Assembly: GCA_944383705.1 (NCBI GenBank)
Contig: CALWQR010000006.1
Coordinates: 1 to 45,205, forward strand
Source of the DNA: an uncultured Clostridia bacterium
GTDB lineage: Bacteria > Bacillota > Clostridia > Oscillospirales > CAG-272
Length of the DNA stretch: 45,205 bases
Reading direction: 5' to 3'
This document shows, one piece after another, positions 42,851-45,205 of the stretch; within the stretch, counting starts at the first letter, position 1; every line of letters starts with the position of its first letter. Position numbers and translations under genes: made by a program. The notes under the pieces were generated by a model. The model was not told where the DNA came from and ran no database searches. It saw nothing but the letters and a program-made list of their open reading frames with translations.

Positions 42851-43563
42851 ACCGATACCTCAGACAGCTCAAGGAGGGGATTCTCGACCAGAATCCCACG
42901 CTGGTGCAGCTGCTGGGCATGTGCCCCACGCTGGCAACCACCACCTCGCTGGAAAACGCCTTTGGCATGGGCATGGCCGCCACGGCGGTGCTCATCTGCT
43001 CCAATGTGTTCATCTCGCTGCTGCGCAAATTCATCCCCCGGCAGGTGCGCATTGCGGCCTATATTGTCATTGTTTCGGGATTCGTTACGGCGGTGGAACT
43101 GCTGATGCGGGCCTATCTCTACCCGCTCTATCAGGCGCTGGGACTGTTCATCCCCCTGATTGTGGTCAACTGCATCATTCTGGCCCGCGCCGAGGCCTTC
43201 GCCTCCAAAAACAAGGTTCTGCCAAGCGCAATGGACGGCCTTTCCATGGGGCTGGGCTTCACCTTTGCGCTCTGCATTCTTGGTACCGTGCGCGAGCTGC
43301 TGGGCTCGGGTTCGCTGCTGGGCTACCGTGTACTGCCGGAGTCTTACCCCGATATGGTGGTGTTCCTGCTGCCGCCGGGCGCGTTCCTGACGCTGGGCTT
43401 TGTGATTGCCGCGGTGCAGAAGCTGCGCGGCATGAGCGAGGAGCGCCGCCGCAGACGCAGCGCAGCGCCCGCAGACACGGCGGCCGGGGCAACCGCTCCC
43501 GTCGCCGCGGACGGTGCGCATTCCGCCGGTGAGGCCGACGGGGCCGGACGGAAGGAGGACTGA
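42847..43563 (+). CDS. rnfE: Rnf complex subunit E, GTG start
   Basis: 238 residues; start codon GTG, overlapping the rnfG stop (GTGA), with GGGAGGGG about 7 bp before it. Six hydrophobic segments, with LLGMCPTLATTTSLENAFGM, VVNCIILARAEAFASKN and the GSGSLLGYRVLPESYP loop, are typical. The family's conserved Cys residues (in MCPTL and NCII) that hold the membrane [2Fe-2S] cluster with subunit A are present. The last 40 residues are an Ala/Arg-rich low-complexity tail beyond the normal end. Confidence 0.96.
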   Translation: MNRYLRQLKEGILDQNPTLVQLLGMCPTLATTTSLENAFGMGMAATAVLICSNVFISLLRKFIPRQVRIAAYIVIVSGFVTAVELLMRAYLYPLYQALGLFIPLIVVNCIILARAEAFASKNKVLPSAMDGLSMGLGFTFALCILGTVRELLGSGSLLGYRVLPESYPDMVVFLLPPGAFLTLGFVIAAVQKLRGMSEERRRRRSAAPADTAAGATAPVAADGAHSAGEADGAGRKED

Positions 43564-43564
43564 C

Positions 43565-44149
43565 ATGAGCTTTACCGACATTCTGCTGCTGATGTTTTCT
43601 GCCGTGCTGGTGGAAAACTTCATCTTCTCGCGCTTTTACGGCTGCTGCCCCTTCCTCGGCGTCTCCGAAAAGCCCGACACCGCGCTGGGCATGGGCATGG
43701 CTGTGACCTTTGTCATGACGGTCTCGGGCGCCGCAACCTGGGCGGTTTACCGCTACCTGCTGGTGCCCTTTGGGCTGGAATACCTGCAAACCGTGGCGTT
43801 TATTCTGGTCATTGCGGCACTGGTGCAGTTTATTGAGATGTTCCTGCGCCGCTTCATTCCGGCGCTTTACAGCGCGCTGGGCATTTACCTGCCTCTGATT
43901 ACCACCAACTGCGCGGTGCTCAGCTCGGCCCTGCTGATTGTGCAGGAGGATTACAATTTTATCGAGGCGGTCTGCTTCGGTTTTTCGGCCGCGCTCGGCT
44001 TTACGCTGGCCATTACGGTGTTTGCCGGCCTGCGCGCCCGCATGGCTTATGCCGACCCGCCCCGCGCCTTCAGGGGCTTTCCGATCACGCTCATTGCGGC
44101 GGGGCTTCTGGCCATGGCCTTCTCCTGCTTCTCGGGCGTACAGCTCTGA
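43565..44149 (+). CDS. rnfA: Rnf complex subunit A
   Basis: 194 residues from the ATG at 43565 with AAGGAGG upstream. Six hydrophobic segments; FSRFYGCCPFLGVSEK and PLITTNCAVLSSALL contain the Cys residues that, with subunit E, ligand the intramembrane cluster. E and A are paralogous antiporter-like halves with inverted topology. It is 1 bp from the end of rnfE. Confidence 0.97.
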   Translation: MSFTDILLLMFSAVLVENFIFSRFYGCCPFLGVSEKPDTALGMGMAVTFVMTVSGAATWAVYRYLLVPFGLEYLQTVAFILVIAALVQFIEMFLRRFIPALYSALGIYLPLITTNCAVLSSALLIVQEDYNFIEAVCFGFSAALGFTLAITVFAGLRARMAYADPPRAFRGFPITLIAAGLLAMAFSCFSGVQL

Positions 44150-44170
44150 GGCCGAAAGGGGGAAATACGG

Positions 44171-44998
44171 ATGGAACTGACAGAAATTCTGATTCCGGTT
44201 GCGATTTTCGCGGGTCTGGGCGTGGCGCTGGGCATTCTCCTGGCGGTTGCGTCCCGGGTGTTTGCAGTCAAAACCGACGAGCGCGTCGGGCAGATTGCCG
44301 AGGCGCTGCCCGGCGCCAACTGCGGCGGCTGCGGCTACAGCGGCTGCGCCGCGCTGGCCGAGGCGATTGTCAAGGGCGAAGCGCCGGCAAACGCCTGCCG
44401 CGCCGGCGGGGAGGCCTGCGCTGCGCGCATCGGGGAAATTATGGGTGTGGCGGTGCATGCCCAGACGCCGGTGCGCGCGCGGGTGCTCTGCTCGGGCAGC
44501 TGCGGCCGGGCAAAGGCGAAATGTGTCTGCGAGGGCGTGCAGGATTGCTTTGCCGCCGACCGGATGTGCGGGGGCGGCAAGCTCTGCCCGGACGGCTGCA
44601 TGGGCTTTGGGAGCTGCGTGGCTGCCTGCCGCTATGACGCGCTGCATGTGGTGGACGGTGTGGCAACCGTAGATCCGGCACGGTGCACCGGCTGCGGCGC
44701 CTGTGCGCAGATCTGCCCCCGGCATCTGATTGTTCTGGTGCCGGTCACCGCGCGCTATTGCGTGGTCTGCAGCTCGCACGAGTCCGGTGCGCAGACCCGC
44801 GCAGCCTGCGATGCCGGCTGCATCGGGTGCCGGATCTGTGAGAAGAACTGCCCCGCCGACGCCATTCATGTGGTGAACAATTGCGCGGTCATCGACTACG
44901 ATCGATGCACCTCCTGCGGTCTGTGCGCCTCCAAATGTCCCCGCAAGGTGATAACTCTTTGCGAGGAAAGGAAGACCCTGGAGAACCCCGCCTTTTAA
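44171..44998 (+). CDS. rnfB: Rnf complex subunit B (ferredoxin-like), 3' end derived from a repeat
   Basis: 275 residues. A membrane helix (about 5-30) is followed by the [4Fe-4S] domain NCGGCGYSGCAALAE and then ferredoxin-type motifs: CMGFGSCVAACRY, CTGCGACAQICP, CIGCRICEKNCP and CTSCGLCASKCP. It receives electrons from reduced ferredoxin. AAAGGGGG precedes the ATG. The last eight residues (KTLENPAF) and the stop are encoded by DNA that matches the end of the repeat family (44971-44999, 25 of 29 positions equal to 962-990), so the original C-terminus was probably replaced or extended. Confidence 0.95.
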   Translation: MELTEILIPVAIFAGLGVALGILLAVASRVFAVKTDERVGQIAEALPGANCGGCGYSGCAALAEAIVKGEAPANACRAGGEACAARIGEIMGVAVHAQTPVRARVLCSGSCGRAKAKCVCEGVQDCFAADRMCGGGKLCPDGCMGFGSCVAACRYDALHVVDGVATVDPARCTGCGACAQICPRHLIVLVPVTARYCVVCSSHESGAQTRAACDAGCIGCRICEKNCPADAIHVVNNCAVIDYDRCTSCGLCASKCPRKVITLCEERKTLENPAF

Positions 44999-45000
44999 GG
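44971..45000. repeat. partial repeat-element end inside the 3' end of rnfB
   Basis: Positions 44971-44999 match 962-990 of copy A at 25 of 29 bases (common: GAAGACC, TGGAG, CCCCGCCT, TTAAG). The rnfB stop codon lies inside the match. A complete element end begins just 8 bp later at 45008. Confidence 0.75.
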
Positions 45001-45007
45001 TTCCCAC

Positions 45008-45205
45008 CGTTGGAGAAGACCTTGGAGGGACCCGCCTCTTGAGGAGAGGCCGGTCCCTCCAAACCTCCCCCGGCGAGACCTTCCCCGGCCGCCGCCCGCC
45101 TGTTGAGTAAATCGCCAATGACAGCGCACCGCCGGCGGGCGGCAGCCGGGGAAGTCTTCTTTGGGGAGGTAAGCGAAAAATAAGAGCATATTGCCATACA
45201 AAGCG
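45008..45205. repeat. repeat element copy C, left part, cut by the window edge
   Basis: The end hairpin (TTGGAGGG/CCCTCCAA), then the 20-bp inverted repeat (left arm about 45078-45097, right arm about 45132-45151) and the following GAAGTCTTCTTTGGGGAGGT match copies A and B. The loop between the arms follows the copy B version. The rest is outside the window. Confidence 0.88.

Overview
The window looks like chromosomal DNA from a GC-rich, anaerobic, low-G+C-lineage Gram-positive bacterium (Clostridia, probably an Oscillospiraceae/Ruminococcaceae-type gut organism). That assignment is an inference from a complete Rnf operon in the clostridial order C-D-G-E-A-B, an IreB/UPF0297 gene, many lipoprotein boxes, AGGAGG-type ribosome binding sites before almost every gene, and AT-rich promoters set in GC-rich DNA. 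No tRNA, rRNA, CRISPR array, phage or transposase gene was seen.

Layout. 1-6.9 kb: a protein of unknown function, a 629-bp repeat element, then NYN, AraC, rsmI, an amidase and lepA. 7-12.5 kb: a Gfo/Idh/MocA oxidoreductase, a two-gene chromate-type transporter, and a second AraC regulator divergent from a GH127-family glycosidase, followed by a second repeat element. 13.3-18.6 kb (minus strand): a likely transcription unit of pantothenate kinase (coaW), an unknown protein, a response regulator and a sensor kinase, followed by a PepSY-repeat protein. 19-24.3 kb: two overlapping MacB-like ABC transporter genes. 24.6-32.5 kb: a probable operon for surface proteins: orphan solute-binding lipoprotein, secreted beta-helix protein, a 40-residue peptide, and two metallo-beta-lactamase-fold proteins. 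32.6-37.2 kb: Nudix-DUF1653 fusion, AlkD-like protein, IreB, RibF, a penicillin-binding-protein-like carboxypeptidase and a streptothricin-acetyltransferase-like GNAT. 37.3-39.7 kb (minus): L-fucose isomerase and a membrane zinc-ribbon protein. 39.8-45 kb: rnfCDGEAB, then a third repeat element cut by the window edge.

The most unusual content is the repeat family at 955-1583, 12464-13313 and 45008-end. Each copy starts within about 10 bp of a stop codon, and the complete ones are built almost entirely of nested inverted repeats (82-bp terminal inverted repeats in the first copy, plus internal stems of about 14-20 bp with variable loops). Two copies separate convergent genes, and the third has spilled into the 3' end of rnfB. 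The second point of interest is the surface-protein cluster with its tiny conserved-looking ORF at 29047-29169, downstream of two ABC exporters that carry a tyrosine- and acid-rich extracellular insertion.

Promoters can be read unusually clearly here: ten have either TTGACA or TTGCAA exactly 17 bp from TATAAT or TATGAT. All functional calls are from reading the translated sequence; no database search was run.
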